A stretch of 64,000 nt of DNA from Hydractinia symbiolongicarpus (taxonomy: Eukaryota; Cnidaria; Hydrozoa; Anthoathecata; Hydractiniidae). The notes below the pieces were generated by a model. It was not told the DNA's origin. It searched no databases and saw nothing but the letters and a program-made list of their open reading frames with translations. The DNA is taken from positions 18,540,001 to 18,604,000 of the forward strand of contig NC_079884.1 in the NCBI RefSeq assembly GCF_029227915.1. Direction: 5' to 3'. Below, in pieces: positions 11,123-24,394 of this stretch. The position numbers and the translations under genes were made by a program. Position 1 is the stretch's first letter, and the number at the start of each line of letters is the position of its first letter.

Positions 11123-14100
11123 ATGACGTTATAACACCGTTAACTACATGTGCATGCCTCTAAGGTTTGTTATATGACCTTTTGCCGCCTAATAATGACC
11201 TTACACATCAATCACGTCGTTCCACATGTCTGGGCAAGTTGCCATTGGTCTGGTCCTTTCACTCTCAATGCACTACGACGTCCCAAGTTCTTTTCCATTG
11301 CGCAATAGCGTTATAACACCGTCAACTACGTGAACAGGCCTCTAAAGGCTGTTATATGACCTTTTGCCGCCTAAAACGGCCTTACACGTAAATCACGTGG
11401 TTCCACGTGTCTGTTCAGGTTGCCATTGCTCTAGTCCTACCACTACAAATGTACTACGACGTCCCAAATCGTTTTACATTGCGGAATAGCCTTATAACAC
11501 CGTCAACTACGTGAGCAGGCCTCTAAAGGTTTTTATATGGCCTTTTGCCGCCTAATAATGGCCTTACACACAAATCACGTCGTTCCACATGTCTGTGCAG
11601 GTTGCCATTGGTCTAGTCCTTTCACTATCAATGGACTACGACTTCCTAACTCGTTTTCGATTGCGTCATGACGTTATAACACCGTCAACTACGTGTACAG
11701 TCCTCTAAAATCTGTTATATGACCTTTTGCTGCCTATTAATGGCCTTACACATTAATCACGTCGTTCCACATGTCTGGGCAAGTTGCCATTGGTTTAGTC
11801 CTTTCACTATGAATACACTACGACGTCCCAAGTTCATTTCCACTGCGCAATAGCTTATAACACCGTCAACTACGCGTACAGTGCTCTAAAGTCTGTTATA
11901 TCACCTTTTGGCGCCTAATAATGACGTTACACATAAATCACGTGGTTCCGCGTGTCTACACTGGTTACCATTGGTTTATTCCCTCGACACTCAATGGACT
12001 ACAACGTCCTAAGTCTATTTACATTGCTGCATGACGTTATAACACCGTTAACTACATGTGCATGCCTCTAAGGGCTGTTATATGACCATTTTGCTGCCTA
12101 ATAACGGCGTTACACGTAAATCACGTAGTTCCACGTGTCTGTTCAGGTTGCCATTGGTCTAGTCCTACCACTATGAATGTACTACGACGTCCCAAATCGT
12201 CTTACATTGCGCAATGGCTTTATAACACCGTCAACTACGTGTACTGGCCTCTAAAAGCTGTTATATGACCTTTTGCCTCCTAGTAATGGCCTTACACGTA
12301 ATTCACGTGGTTCCACGTGTCTGTTCAGGTTGCCATTGCTCTAGTCCTACCACTACGAATATACTACGACGTCCCAAATCGTTTTACATTGCGGAATAGC
12401 CTTATAACACCGTCAACTACGTGAGCAGGCCTCTAAAGGGGTTTATATGGCCTTTTCCGCCTAATAATGGCCTTACACATAAGTCACGTCGCTCCACATG
12501 TCTGGGCAAGTTGCCATTGGTCTAGTCATTTCACTATCAATGCACTACGACGTCCCAAGTTGTTTTCCATGGTGCCATGACATTATAACACCGTCAACTA
12601 CGTGTACAGGCCTCTAAAGGCTGTTATATTACCTTTTACCGCCTATTAATGGCCTTATCCATAAATCACGTCGTTTGACACGTCTGGGCAAGTTGCCATT
12701 GGTCTACTCCTTTCACTATGAATACACTACGACGTCCCAAGTTCTTTTCAATTGCGCAATATCCTTATAACACGGTCAACTACATGAACAGGCCTCCAAA
12801 GGCTGTTATATGACCTTTTGCCGCCTAATAATGACCCTACGCATCAATCACGTCGTTCCACATGTCTGGGCAAGTTGCCATTGGTTTAGTCCTTTCACTA
12901 TGAATACACTACGACCTCCCAAGTTCTTTTCCATTGCTCAATAGCCTTATAACACCATCAACTACATGAACAGGCCTCCAAAGGCTATGGCCTTTTGCCT
13001 CGTAATAACGTCCTTGCACGTAAATCACGTCGTTCCACGTGTCTGTGCAGGTTGGGATTGTACTAGTCCTTCCACTTTCAGTGGACTACGACGTACCAAG
13101 TCGTTTTCCATAACGCCATGGCCTTATAACACCGTCTACTACGTGAACAGGCCTCTAAAGGTTGTTATATAATCTTTTGCCGCCTAAAACGGCCTTACAC
13201 GTAAATCACGTGGTTCCACGTGTGTGTTCAGGTTGCCATTGCTCTAGTCCTACCACTACAAATGTACTACGACGTCCCAAATCGTTTTACATTGCGGAAT
13301 AGCCTTATAACACCGTCAACTACGTGAGCAGGCCTCTAAAGGTTTTTATATGGGCTTTTGCCGCCTAATAATGGCCTTACACACAAATCACGTCGTTCCA
13401 CATGTCTGTGCAGGTTGCCATTTGTCTAGTCCTTTCACTATCAATGGACTACGACTTCCTAAGTCGTTTTTGATTGCGTCATGACGTTATAACACCGTCA
13501 ACTACGTGTACAGTCCTCTAAAATCTGTTATATGACCTTTTACCGCCTATTAATGGCCTTATCCATAAATCACGTCGTTTGACACGTCTGGGCAAGTTGC
13601 CATTGGTCTACTCCTTTCACTATGAATACACTACGACGTCCCAAGTTCTTTTCAATTGTGCAATAGCCTTATAACACGGTCAACTACATGAACAGGCCTC
13701 CAAAGGCTGTTATATGACCTTTTGCCGCCTAATAATGACCTTACGCATCAATCACGTCGTTCCACATGTAAGGCCTTACACATAAGTCACGTCGCTCCAC
13801 ATGTCTGGGCAAGTTGCCATTGGTCTAGTCCTTTCACTATCAATGCACTACGACGTCCCAAGTTGTTTTCCATGGTGCCATGACATTATAACACCGTCAA
13901 CTACGTGTACAGGCCTCTAAAGGCTGTTATAATACCTTTTACCGCCTATTAATGGCCTTATCCATAAATCACGTCGTTTGACACGTCTGGTCAAGTTGCC
14001 ATTGGTCTACTCCTTTCACTATGAATACACTACGACGTCCCAAGTTCTTTTCAATTGCGCAATAGCCTTATAACACGGTCAACTACATGAACAGGCCTCC

Positions 14101-15310
14101 AAAGGCTGTTATATGACCTTTTGCCGCCTAATAATGACCTTACGCATCAATCACGTCGTTCCACATGTCTGGGCAAGTTGCCATTGGTTTAGTCCTTTCA
14201 CTATGAATACACTACGACCTCCCAAGTTCTTTTCAATTGCTCAATAGCCTTATAACACCATCAACTACATGAACAGGCCTCCAAAGGCTATGGCCTTTTG
14301 CCTCGTAATAACGTCCTTGCACGTAAATCACGTCGTTCCACGTGTCTGTGCAGGTTGGGATTGGTCTAGTCCTTCCACTTTCAGTGGACTACGACGTACC
14401 AAGTCGTTTTCCATAACGCCATGGCCTTATAACACCGTCTACTACGTGAACAGGCCTCTAAAGGTTGTTATATAACCTTTTGCCGCCTAAAACGGCCTTA
14501 CACGTAAATCACGTCGTTCCACATGTCTGGGCAAGTTGCCATTGGTTTAGTCCTTTCACTATGAATACACTACGACGTCCCAAGTTCTTTTCCATTGCTC
14601 AATAGCCTTATAACACCATCAACTACATGAACAGGCCTCCAAAGGCTATGGCCTTTTGCCTCGTAATAACGTCCTTGCACGTAAATCACGTCGTTCCACG
14701 TGTCTGTGCAGGTTGGGATTGTACTAGTCCTTCCACTTTCAGTGCACTACGACGTACCAAGTCGTTTTCCATAGCGCCATGGCCTTATAACACCATCCAC
14801 TACGTGAACAGGCCTCTAAAGGTTGTTCCGCCTAAAACAGCCTTACACGTAAATCACGTGGTTCCACGTGTGTGTTCAGGTTGCCATTGCTCTAGTCCCA
14901 CCACTACAAATGTACTACGACGTCCCAAATCGTTTTACATTGCGGAATAGCCTTATAACACCGTCAACTACGTGAGCAGGCCTCTAAAGGTTTTTATATG
15001 GCCTTTTGCCGCCTAATAATGGCCTTACACACAAATCACGTCGTTCCACATGTCTGTGCAGGTTGCCATTGGTCTAGTCTTTCCACTATCAATGCACTAC
15101 GACCTCCCAAGTTCTTTTCCACTGCGCAATAGCCTTATAACACCGTCAACTACGCGTACAGTGCTCTAAAGTCTGTTATATCACCTTTTGGCGCATAATA
15201 ATGACGTTACACATAAATCACGTGGTTCCGCGTGTCTACACTGGTTACCATTGGTTTATTCCCTCGACACTCAATGGACTACAACGTCCTAAGTCTATTT
15301 ACATTACTGC
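11123..15310 (+). repeat. 23-monomer HOR 'X', copy 2
   Basis: Offset 11,122 bp from copy 1, with the same private markers (missing C near 11854, 35-bp duplication at 13737, 13-bp deletion at 14827). No mismatch was noticed at the positions compared, so copies 1 and 2 look close to identical although more than 11 kb apart. Confidence 0.85.
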
Positions 15311-17953
15311 ATGACGTTATAACACCGTTAACTACATGTGCATGCCTCTAAGGTTTGTTATATGACCTTTTGCCGCCTAATAATGACCTTACACATCAAT
15401 CACGTCGTTCCACATGTCTGGGCAAGTTGCCATTGGTCTGGTCCTTTCACTCTCAATGCACTACGACGTCCCAAGTTCTTTTCCATTGCGCAATAGCGTT
15501 ATAACACCGTCAACTACGTGAACAGGCCTCTAAAGGCTGTTATATGACCTTTTGCCGCCTAAAACGGCCTTACACGTAAATCACGTGGTTCCACGTGTCT
15601 GTTCAGGTTGCCATTGCTCTAGTCCTACCACTACAAATGTACTACGACGTCCCAAATCGTTTTACATTGCGGAATAGCCTTATAACACCGTCAACTACGT
15701 GAGCAGGCCTCTAAAGGTTTTTATATGGCCTTTTGCCGCCTAATAATGGCCTTACACACAAATCACGTCGTTCCACATGTCTGTGCAGGTTGCCATTGGT
15801 CTAGTCCTTTCACTATCAATGGACTACGACTTCCTAACTCGTTTTCGATTGCGTCATGACGTTATAACACCGTCAACTACGTGTACAGTCCTCTAAAATC
15901 TGTTATATGACCTTTTGCTGCCTATTAATGGCCTTACACATTAATCACGTCGTTCCACATGTCTGGGCAAGTTGCCATTGGTTTAGTCCTTTCACTATGA
16001 ATACACTACGACGTCCCAAGTTCATTTCCACTGCGCAATAGCCTTATAACACCGTCAACTACGCGTACAGTGCTCTAAAGTCTGTTATATCACCTTTTGG
16101 CGCCTAATAATGACGTTACACATAAATCACGTGGTTCCGCGTGTCTACACTGGTTACCATTGGTTTATTCCCTCGACACTCAATGGACTACAACGTCCTA
16201 AGTCTATTTACATTGCTGCATGACGTTATAACACCGTTAACTACATGTGCATGCCTCTAAGGGCTGTTATATGACCATTTTGCTGCCTAATAACGGCGTT
16301 ACACGTAAATCACGTAGTTCCACGTGTCTGTTCAGGTTGCCATTGGTCTAGTCCTACCACTATGAATGTACTACGACGTCCCAAATCGTCTTACATTGCG
16401 CAATGGCTTTATAACACCGTCAACTACGTGTACTGGCCTCTAAAAGCTGTTATATGACCTTTTGCCTCCTAGTAATGGCCTTACACGTAATTCACGTGGT
16501 TCCACGTGTCTGTTCAGGTTGCCATTGCTCTAGTCCTACCACTACGAATATACTACGACGTCCCAAATCGTTTTACATTGCGGAATAGCCTTATAACACC
16601 GTCAACTACGTGAGCAGGCCTCTAAAGGGGTTTATATGGCCTTTTCCGCCTAATAATGGCCTTACACATAAGTCACGTCGCTCCACATGTCTGGGCAAGT
16701 TGCCATTGGTCTAGTCATTTCACTATCAATGCACTACGACGTCCCAAGTTGTTTTCCATGGTGCCATGACATTATAACACCGTCAACTACGTGTACAGGC
16801 CTCTAAAGGCTGTTATATTACCTTTTACCGCCTATTAATGGCCTTATCCATAAATCACGTCGTTTGACACGTCTGGGCAAGTTGCCATTGGTCTACTCCT
16901 TTCACTATGAATACACTACGACGTCCCAAGTTCTTTTCAATTGCGCAATATCCTTATAACACGGTCAACTACATGAACAGGCCTCCAAAGGCTGTTATAT
17001 GACCTTTTGCCGCCTAATAATGACCCTACGCATCAATCACGTCGTTCCACATGTCTGGGCAAGTTGCCATTGGTTTAGTCCTTTCACTATGAATACACTA
17101 CGACCTCCCAAGTTCTTTTCCATTGCTCAATAGCCTTATAACACCATCAACTACATGAACAGGCCTCCAAAGGCTATGGCCTTTTGCCTCGTAATAACGT
17201 CCTTGCACGTAAATCACGTCGTTCCACGTGTCTGTGCAGGTTGGGATTGTACTAGTCCTTCCACTTTCAGTGGACTACGACGTACCAAGTCGTTTTCCAT
17301 AACGCCATGGCCTTATAACACCGTCTACTACGTGAACAGGCCTCTAAAGGTTGTTATATAATCTTTTGCCGCCTAAAACGGCCTTACACGTAAATCACGT
17401 GGTTCCACGTGTGTGTTCAGGTTGCCATTGCTCTAGTCCTACCACTACAAATGTACTACGACGTCCCAAATCGTTTTACATTGCGGAATAGCCTTATAAC
17501 ACCGTCAACTACGTGAGCAGGCCTCTAAAGGTTTTTATATGGGCTTTTGCCGCCTAATAATGGCCTTACACACAAATCACGTCGTTCCACATGTCTGTGC
17601 AGGTTGCCATTTGTCTAGTCCTTTCACTATCAATGGACTACGACTTCCTAAGTCGTTTTTGATTGCGTCATGACGTTATAACACCGTCAACTACGTGTAC
17701 AGTCCTCTAAAATCTGTTATATGACCTTTTACCGCCTATTAATGGCCTTATCCATAAATCACGTCGTTTGACACGTCTGGGCAAGTTGCCATTGGTCTAC
17801 TCCTTTCACTATGAATACACTACGACGTCCCAAGTTCTTTTCAATTGCGCAATAGCCTTATAACACGGTCAACTATATGAACAGGCCTCCAAAGGCTGTT
17901 ATATGACCTTTTGCCGCCTAATAATGACCTTACGCATCAATCACGTCGTTCCA
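15311..17953 (+). repeat. HOR 'X', copy 3 (5' part)
   Basis: Tandem to copy 2 at 4,188 bp, becoming 4,189 bp after about 16040, where this copy has the normal GCCTTATAAC and copies 1 and 2 lack a C. It follows X to about 17830 and then takes variants found at 4900-5100 (AACTATATGAAC near 17871). At 17,95x it lacks the 35-bp duplication and rejoins X about 398 bp (two monomers plus 35 bp) further on. Confidence 0.8.
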
Positions 17954-18720
17954 CATGTCTGGGCAAGTTGCCATTGCTTTAGTCCTTTCACTATGAATAC
18001 ACTACGACCTCCCAAGTTCTTTTCCATTGCTCAATAGCCTTATAACACCATCAACTACATGAACAGGCCTCCAAAGGCTATGGCCTTTTGCCTCGTAATA
18101 ACGTCCTTGCACGTAAATCACGTCGTTCCACGTGTCTGTGCAGGTTGGGATTGGTCTAGTCCTTCCACTTTCAGTGGACTACGACGTACCAAGTCGTTTT
18201 CCATAAGGCCATGGCCTTATAACACCGTCTACTACGTGAACAGGCCTCTAAAGGTTGTTATATAATCTTTTGCCGCCTAAAACGGCCTTAAACGTAAATC
18301 ACGTGGTTCCACGTGTCTGTTCAGGTTGCCATTGCTCTAGTCCTACCACTACAAATGTACTACGACGTCCCAAATCGTTTTACATTGCGGAATAGCCTTA
18401 TAACACCGTCAACTACGTGAGCAGGCCTCTAAAGGGGTTTATATGGCCTTTCGCCGCCTAATAATGGCCTTACACATAAATCACGTCGTTCCACATGTCT
18501 GTGTAAGTTGCCATTGGTCCATTCCTTTATCTGTTAATGTACTACGACGTCCTAAGTCGTTTTCCATTTGCTGCATGACGTTATAACACCGTCAACTACA
18601 TGTACATGCCTCGAAAAACTGTTATATGACCTTTTGCTGCCTAACAATGGCCTTACACGTAAATCACGTGGTTCCATGTGTCTGTTCAGGTTGCCATTGG
18701 TCTAGTCCTTTCACTATGAA
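17954..18720 (+). repeat. X/D transition, first occurrence
   Basis: Matches about 5018-5784 at a 12,936-bp offset, including the rare CCATAAGGCC (near 18200) and CCTTTCGCCG (near 18447) variants. The GTCTGTGTAAG monomer at 18497 is the last element shared with the X region before D-type monomers begin. Confidence 0.75.
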
Positions 18721-21044
18721 TACACTACGACGTCCCAAGTTCTTTTCTATTGGGCAATAGCCTTATAACACAGTCAACTGCGTGAACAGGTCTCTAAAGG
18801 TTGTTATATAACCTTTGACGCCTAATAACGGCCTTACACGTAAATCACGTGGTTCCACGTGTCTGTTCATGTTGCCATTGCTCTAGTCCTACCACTATGA
18901 ATGTACTACGACGTCCCAAATCGTCTTACATTGCGCAATGGCTTTATAACACCGTCAACTACGTGTACTGGCCTCTAAAAGCTGTTATATGTCCTTTTGC
19001 CTCCTAGTAATGGCCTTACACGTAATTCACGTGGTTCCACTTGTCTGTTCAGGTTGCCATTGCTCTAGTCCCACCACTACAAATGTACTACGACGTCCCA
19101 AATCGTTTTATATTGCGGAAAAGCCTTATAACACCGTCAACTACGTGAGCAGGCCTCTAAAGGTTTTTATATGGCCTTTTGCCGCCTAATAATGGCCTTA
19201 CACACAAATCACGTCGTTCCACATGTCTGTGCAGGTTGCCATTGGTCTAGTCCTTTCACTATCAATGGACTACGACTTCCTAAGTCGTTTTCGATTGCGT
19301 CATGACGTTATAACACCGTCAACTACGTGTACAGTCCTCTAAAATCTGTTATATGACCTTTTGCTGCCTATTAATGGCCTTACACATAAATCACGTCGTC
19401 CCACATGTCTGTGCAAGTTGCTTTTGGTCTTGTCCTTTCACTATCAATGCACTACGACCTCCCAAATCGTTTTACATTGCGCAATAGCCTTATAACGCAG
19501 TCAACTGCGTGAACAGGCCTCTAAAGGTTGTTATATAACCTTTTGCCGCCTAAAACGGCCTTACACGTAAATCACGTGGTTCCGCGTGTCTCCACTGGTT
19601 ACCATTGGTTTATTCCCTTGACACTCAATGTACAACAACGTCCAAAATCGTCTTACATTGCGCAATGGCCTTATAGCACCGTCAACTACGTGTACTGGCC
19701 TCTAAAGGTTTTTATATGGCCTTTTGCCTCGTAATAACGTCCTTGCACGTAAATCACGTCGTTCCACGTGTCTGTGCAGGTTGAGATTGGTCTAGTCCTT
19801 CCACTCTCAATGGAATACGACGTCCCAAGTCGTTTTCCATAACGCCATGGCCTTATAACACCGTCAACTACGTGAGCAGCCCTCTAAAGGTTTTTATAAA
19901 GCCTTTTGCCGCGTAATAATGGCCTTATCCATAAATCACGTCGTTCGACACGACTGCGCAAGTTGCCATTGGTCTAGTCCTTTCACTATGAATACACTAC
20001 GACGTCCCAAGTTCTTTTCCATTGCGCAATAGCCTTATAACACCGTCAACTACATGAACAGGCCTCTAAAGACTGCTATATGACCTTTTGCCGCCTAATA
20101 TTGACCTCACACATCAATCACGTCGTTCCACATGTTTGGGCAAGTTGCCATTAGTCTAGTCCTTTCACTCTCAATGCACTACAACGTCCCAAGTTGTTTT
20201 CCATTGTGCCATGACATTATAACACCGCCAACTGCGCGTACAGTCCTCTAAAGTCTGTTATATGACCGTTTGCCGCCTAATAATGGCCTTACACATAAAT
20301 CACGTGGGTTCACGTGTCTGTTCAGGTTGCCATTGGTCCAGTCCTTTTACTATCAATGCACTACGACGTTCCAAGTTGTTTTCCATGGTGCCATGAAATT
20401 ATAACACCTTCAACTACGTGTACAGGCCTCTAAAGGCTGTTATATGACCTTTTGCCGCCTAATAATGGCCTTATACATAAATCACGTCGTTCCACATGTC
20501 TGGGCAAGTTGCCATTGGTCTAGTCCTTTCACTATCAATGCACTATGACGTCCCAAGTTGTTTTCCATTGTGCCATGGCACACCGTCAACTCCGTGTACA
20601 GGCCTCTAAAAGATGTTATATGACCTTTTGCCCCCTATTATCGTCCTTCCACGTATATCACGTCGTTCCACGTGTCTGTGCAGGTTGGCATTGGTCTAGT
20701 CCTTCCACTATCAATGTACTACGACGTCCCAAATCATTTACATTGCGCAATACCCTTATAACACCGCCAACTACGCGTACAGTCCTCTAAAGTCTGTTAT
20801 ATGACCGTTTGCCGCCTAATAATGGCCTTACACATAAATCACGTCGCTCCACATGCCTGTGCAGGTTGCCATTGGTCTAGTCCTTCCACTGTTAATGTAC
20901 TACGACGTCCTAAGTCGTTTTCGATTGCGTCATGACATTATAACACCGCCAACTATGTGTACAGGTCTCTAAAACTAATATATGACCTTTTGCCGCCTAA
21001 TTATGACCTTACACATAAATCACGTGGTTCCACATGTCTGGGCA
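18721..21044 (+). repeat. D domain, 5' part (first copy)
   Basis: About 13 monomers not arranged as in X, with markers CTTTGACGCC (18818), GCAACTGCG-type junctions (GTCAACTGCGTG), GTTGCTTTTGG (19415), TTTTTATAAAGCC (19890) and CTTTTGCCCCCTATTATCG (20628). 18494-19874 matches 34021-35401 (offset 15,527) and about 19875-21049 matches 36129-37303 (offset 16,254). Confidence 0.8.
20571..20590 (+). repeat. Monomer lacking TTATA (6-bp deletion)
   Basis: GCCATGGCACACCGTCAAC stands where GCCATGGCCTTATAACACCG is expected, a 6-bp loss from the most conserved block of the monomer. The same lesion is at 36833, 37553 and 46073, each in the same neighbourhood, so one ancestral event was copied. Confidence 0.85.
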
Positions 21045-24000
21045 AGTTGCCATTGGTCTAGTCCTTCCACTGGTAATGTACTACGACCTCCTAAGTCGTT
21101 TTCGATTGCGTCATGACGTTATAACACGGTCAACTACGCGTACAGTCCTCTAAAGTCTGTTATATGACCGCTTGCCGCCTAATAATGGCCTTACACATAA
21201 ATCACGTGTTTCCACGTGTCTGCACTGGTTACCATTGGGATACTCCTTCCACTCTCAATGGACTATAAAGTCCCAAATCGTTTTACATTGCGCAATAGCC
21301 TTGTAACGCAGTCAACTGCGTGAACAGGCCTCTAAAGGTTGTTATATAACCTTTTGCCGCCTAAAACGGCCTTACACGTAAATCACGTAGTTCCACGTGT
21401 CTGTTCAGGTTGCCATTGATCTAGTCCTACCACTACAAATGTACTACGACGTCCCAAATCGTTTTAAATTGCGGAATAGCCTTATAACACCGTAAACTAC
21501 GTGAGCAGGCCTCTAAAGGCTGTTATATGACCTATTACCGCCTAATAATGGCCTTACACATGAATCACGTCGTTCCACATGTCTGGGCAAGTTGGCATTG
21601 TTCTAGTCTTTTCACTATCAATGCACTACGACGTCCCAAGTTGTTTTCCATTGTGCCATGACATTATAACACCGTCAACTACGCGTACAGTGCTCTAAAG
21701 TCTATTATATCACCTTTTGGCGCCTAATAATGACGTTACACTTAAATCACGTGGTTCCGCGTGTCTTCACTGGTTGCCATTGGTTTATTCCCTTGACACT
21801 CAATGGACTATAAAGTCCCAAATCGTTTTCCACTGCGCAATAGCCTTATAACACCGTAAACTACGCGTACAGTCCTCTAAAGTCCGTTATATCACCTTTT
21901 GGTGCCTAATAATGACGTTACACATAAATCACGTGGTTCCGCGTGTCCACAGTGGTTACCATTGGTTTATTCCCTCGACACTCAATGAACTACAACGTCC
22001 CAAGTCTATTTCCATTGCTGCATGACGTTATAACACTGTCAACTACATGAACAGGCCTCTAAAGTCTGTTATATGACCTTTTGCCGTCTAATAATGACCT
22101 TACACATCAATGTCTGGGCAAGTTGCCATTGGTCTAGTCCTTCCACTGGTAATGTACTACGACCTCCTAAGTCGTTTTCGATTGCGTCATGACGTTATAA
22201 CACCGTCAACTACGCGTACAGTCCTCTAAAGTCTGTTATATGACCGCTTGCCGCCTAATAATGGCCTTACACATAAATCACGTGTTTCCACGTGTCTGCA
22301 CTGGTTACCACTGGGATACTCCTTCCACTCTCAATGGACTATAAAGTCCCAAATCGTTTTCCATTGCGCCATGGCCTTATAACACCGCCAACTACGTGTA
22401 CAGTCCTCTAAAGTCTGTTATATGACCGTTTGCCGCCTAATAATGGCCTTGCATAAAAATCACGCCGTTCCACATGTCTGTGCAGTTTCCCATTGGTCTA
22501 GTCCTTCTACTGTTAATGTACTACGACGTCCCAAATCGTTTTACATTGCGCAATAGCCTTATAACACCGTCAACTACGCGTACAGTCCTCTAAAGTCCGT
22601 TATATCACCTTTTGGTGCCTAATAATGACGTTACACATAAATCACGTGGTTCCGCGTGTCCACAGTGGTTACCATTGGTTTATTCCCTCGACACTCAATG
22701 AACTACAACGTCCCAAGTCTATTTCCATTGCTGCATGACGTTATAACACTGTCAACTACATGAACAGGCCTCTAAAGTCTGTTATATGACCTTTTGCCGT
22801 CTAATAATGACCTTACACATCAATGTCTGGGCAAGTTGCCATTGGTCTAGTCCTTCCACTGGTAATGTACTACGACCTCCTAAGTCGTTTTCGATTGCGT
22901 CATGACGTTATAACACGGTCAACTACGCGTACAGTCCTCTAAAGTCTGTTATATGACCGCTTGCCGCCTAATAATGGCCTTACACATAAATCACGTGTTT
23001 CCACGTGTCTGCACTGGTTACCATTGGGATACTCCTTCCACTCTCAATGGACTATAAAGTCCCAAATCGTTTTACATTGCGCAATAGCCTTGTAACGCAG
23101 TCAACTGCGTGAACAGGCCTCTAAAGGTTGTTATATAACCTTTTGCCGCCTAAAACGGCCTTACACGTAAATCACGTAGTTCCACGTGTCTGTTCAGGTT
23201 GCCATTGATCTAGTCCTACCACTACAAATGTACTACGACGTCCCAAATCGTTTTAAATTGCGGAATAGCCTTATAACACCGTAAACTACGTGAGCAGGCC
23301 TCTAAAGGCTGTTATATGACCTATTACCGCCTAATAATGGCCTTACACATGAATCACGTCGTTCCACATGTCTGGGCAAGTTGGCATTGTTCTAGTCTTT
23401 TCACTATCAATGCACTACGACGTCCCAAGTTGTTTTCCATTGTGCCATGACATTATAACACCGTCAACTACGCGTACAGTGCTCTAAAGTCTATTATATC
23501 ACCTTTTGGCGCCTAATAATGACGTTACACTTAAATCACGTGGTTCCGCGTGTCTTCACTGGTTGCCATTGGTTTATTCCCTTGACACTCAATGGACTAT
23601 AAAGTCCCAAATCGTTTTCCACTGCGCAATAGCCTTATAACACCGTAAACTACGCGTACAGTCCTCTAAAGTCCGTTATATCACCTTTTGGTGCCTAATA
23701 ATGACGTTACACATAAATCACGTGGTTCCGCGTGTCCACAGTGGTTACCATTGGTTTATTCCCTCGACACTCAATGAACTACAACGTCCCAAGTCTATTT
23801 CCATTGCTGCATGACGTTATAACACTGTCAACTACATGAACAGGCCTCTAAAGTCTGTTATATGACCTTTTGCCGTCTAATAATGACCTTACACATCAAT
23901 GTCTGGGCAAGTTGCCATTGGTCTAGTCCTTCCACTGGTAATGTACTACGACCTCCTAAGTCGTTTTCGATTGCGTCATGACGTTATAACACCGTCAACT

Positions 24001-24394
24001 ACGCGTACAGTCCTCTAAAGTCTGTTATATGACCGCTTGCCGCCTAATAATGGCCTTACACATAAATCACGTGTTTCCACGTGTCCGCACTGGTTACCAC
24101 TGGGATACTCCTTCCACTCTCAATGGACTATAAAGTCCCAAATCGTTTTCCATTGCGCCATGGCCTTATAACACCGCCAACTACGCGTACAGTCCTCTAA
24201 AGTCTGTTATATGACCGTTTGCCGCCTAATAATGGCCTTGCATAAAAATCACGCCGTTCCACATGTCTGTGCAGTTTCCCATTGGTCTAGTCCTTCCACT
24301 GTTAATGTACTACGACGTCCCAAATCGTTTTACATTGCGCAATAGCCTTATAACACCGTCAACTACGCGTACAGTCCTCTAAAGTCTATTATAC
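21045..24394 (+). repeat. 1,789-bp tandem duplication in the D domain
   Basis: 21045-22605 recurs at 22834-24394 at a constant 1,789-bp offset (for example TTGTAACGCAG at 21301 and 23090; GCATGACGTTATAACACTG at about 22020 and 23809). The first copy also contains a 713-bp internal duplication (about 21850-22115 and 22563-22828), equal to four monomers minus a 15-bp deletion. The copies differ by scattered substitutions such as ACACGG/ACACCG and CTACGTG/CTACGCG. Confidence 0.85.
22101..22120 (+). repeat. Monomer with 15-bp deletion of the dyad
   Basis: ACACATCAATGTCTGGGC joins the bases on either side of the missing CACGTCGTTCCACAT, removing almost the whole dyad. Identical junctions lie after 22824, 23900, 25156 and 38541. 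The equivalent monomer near 41240-41270 has the 15 bp intact. The 15 bp missing account for the 713-bp spacing in place of 728. Confidence 0.9.
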
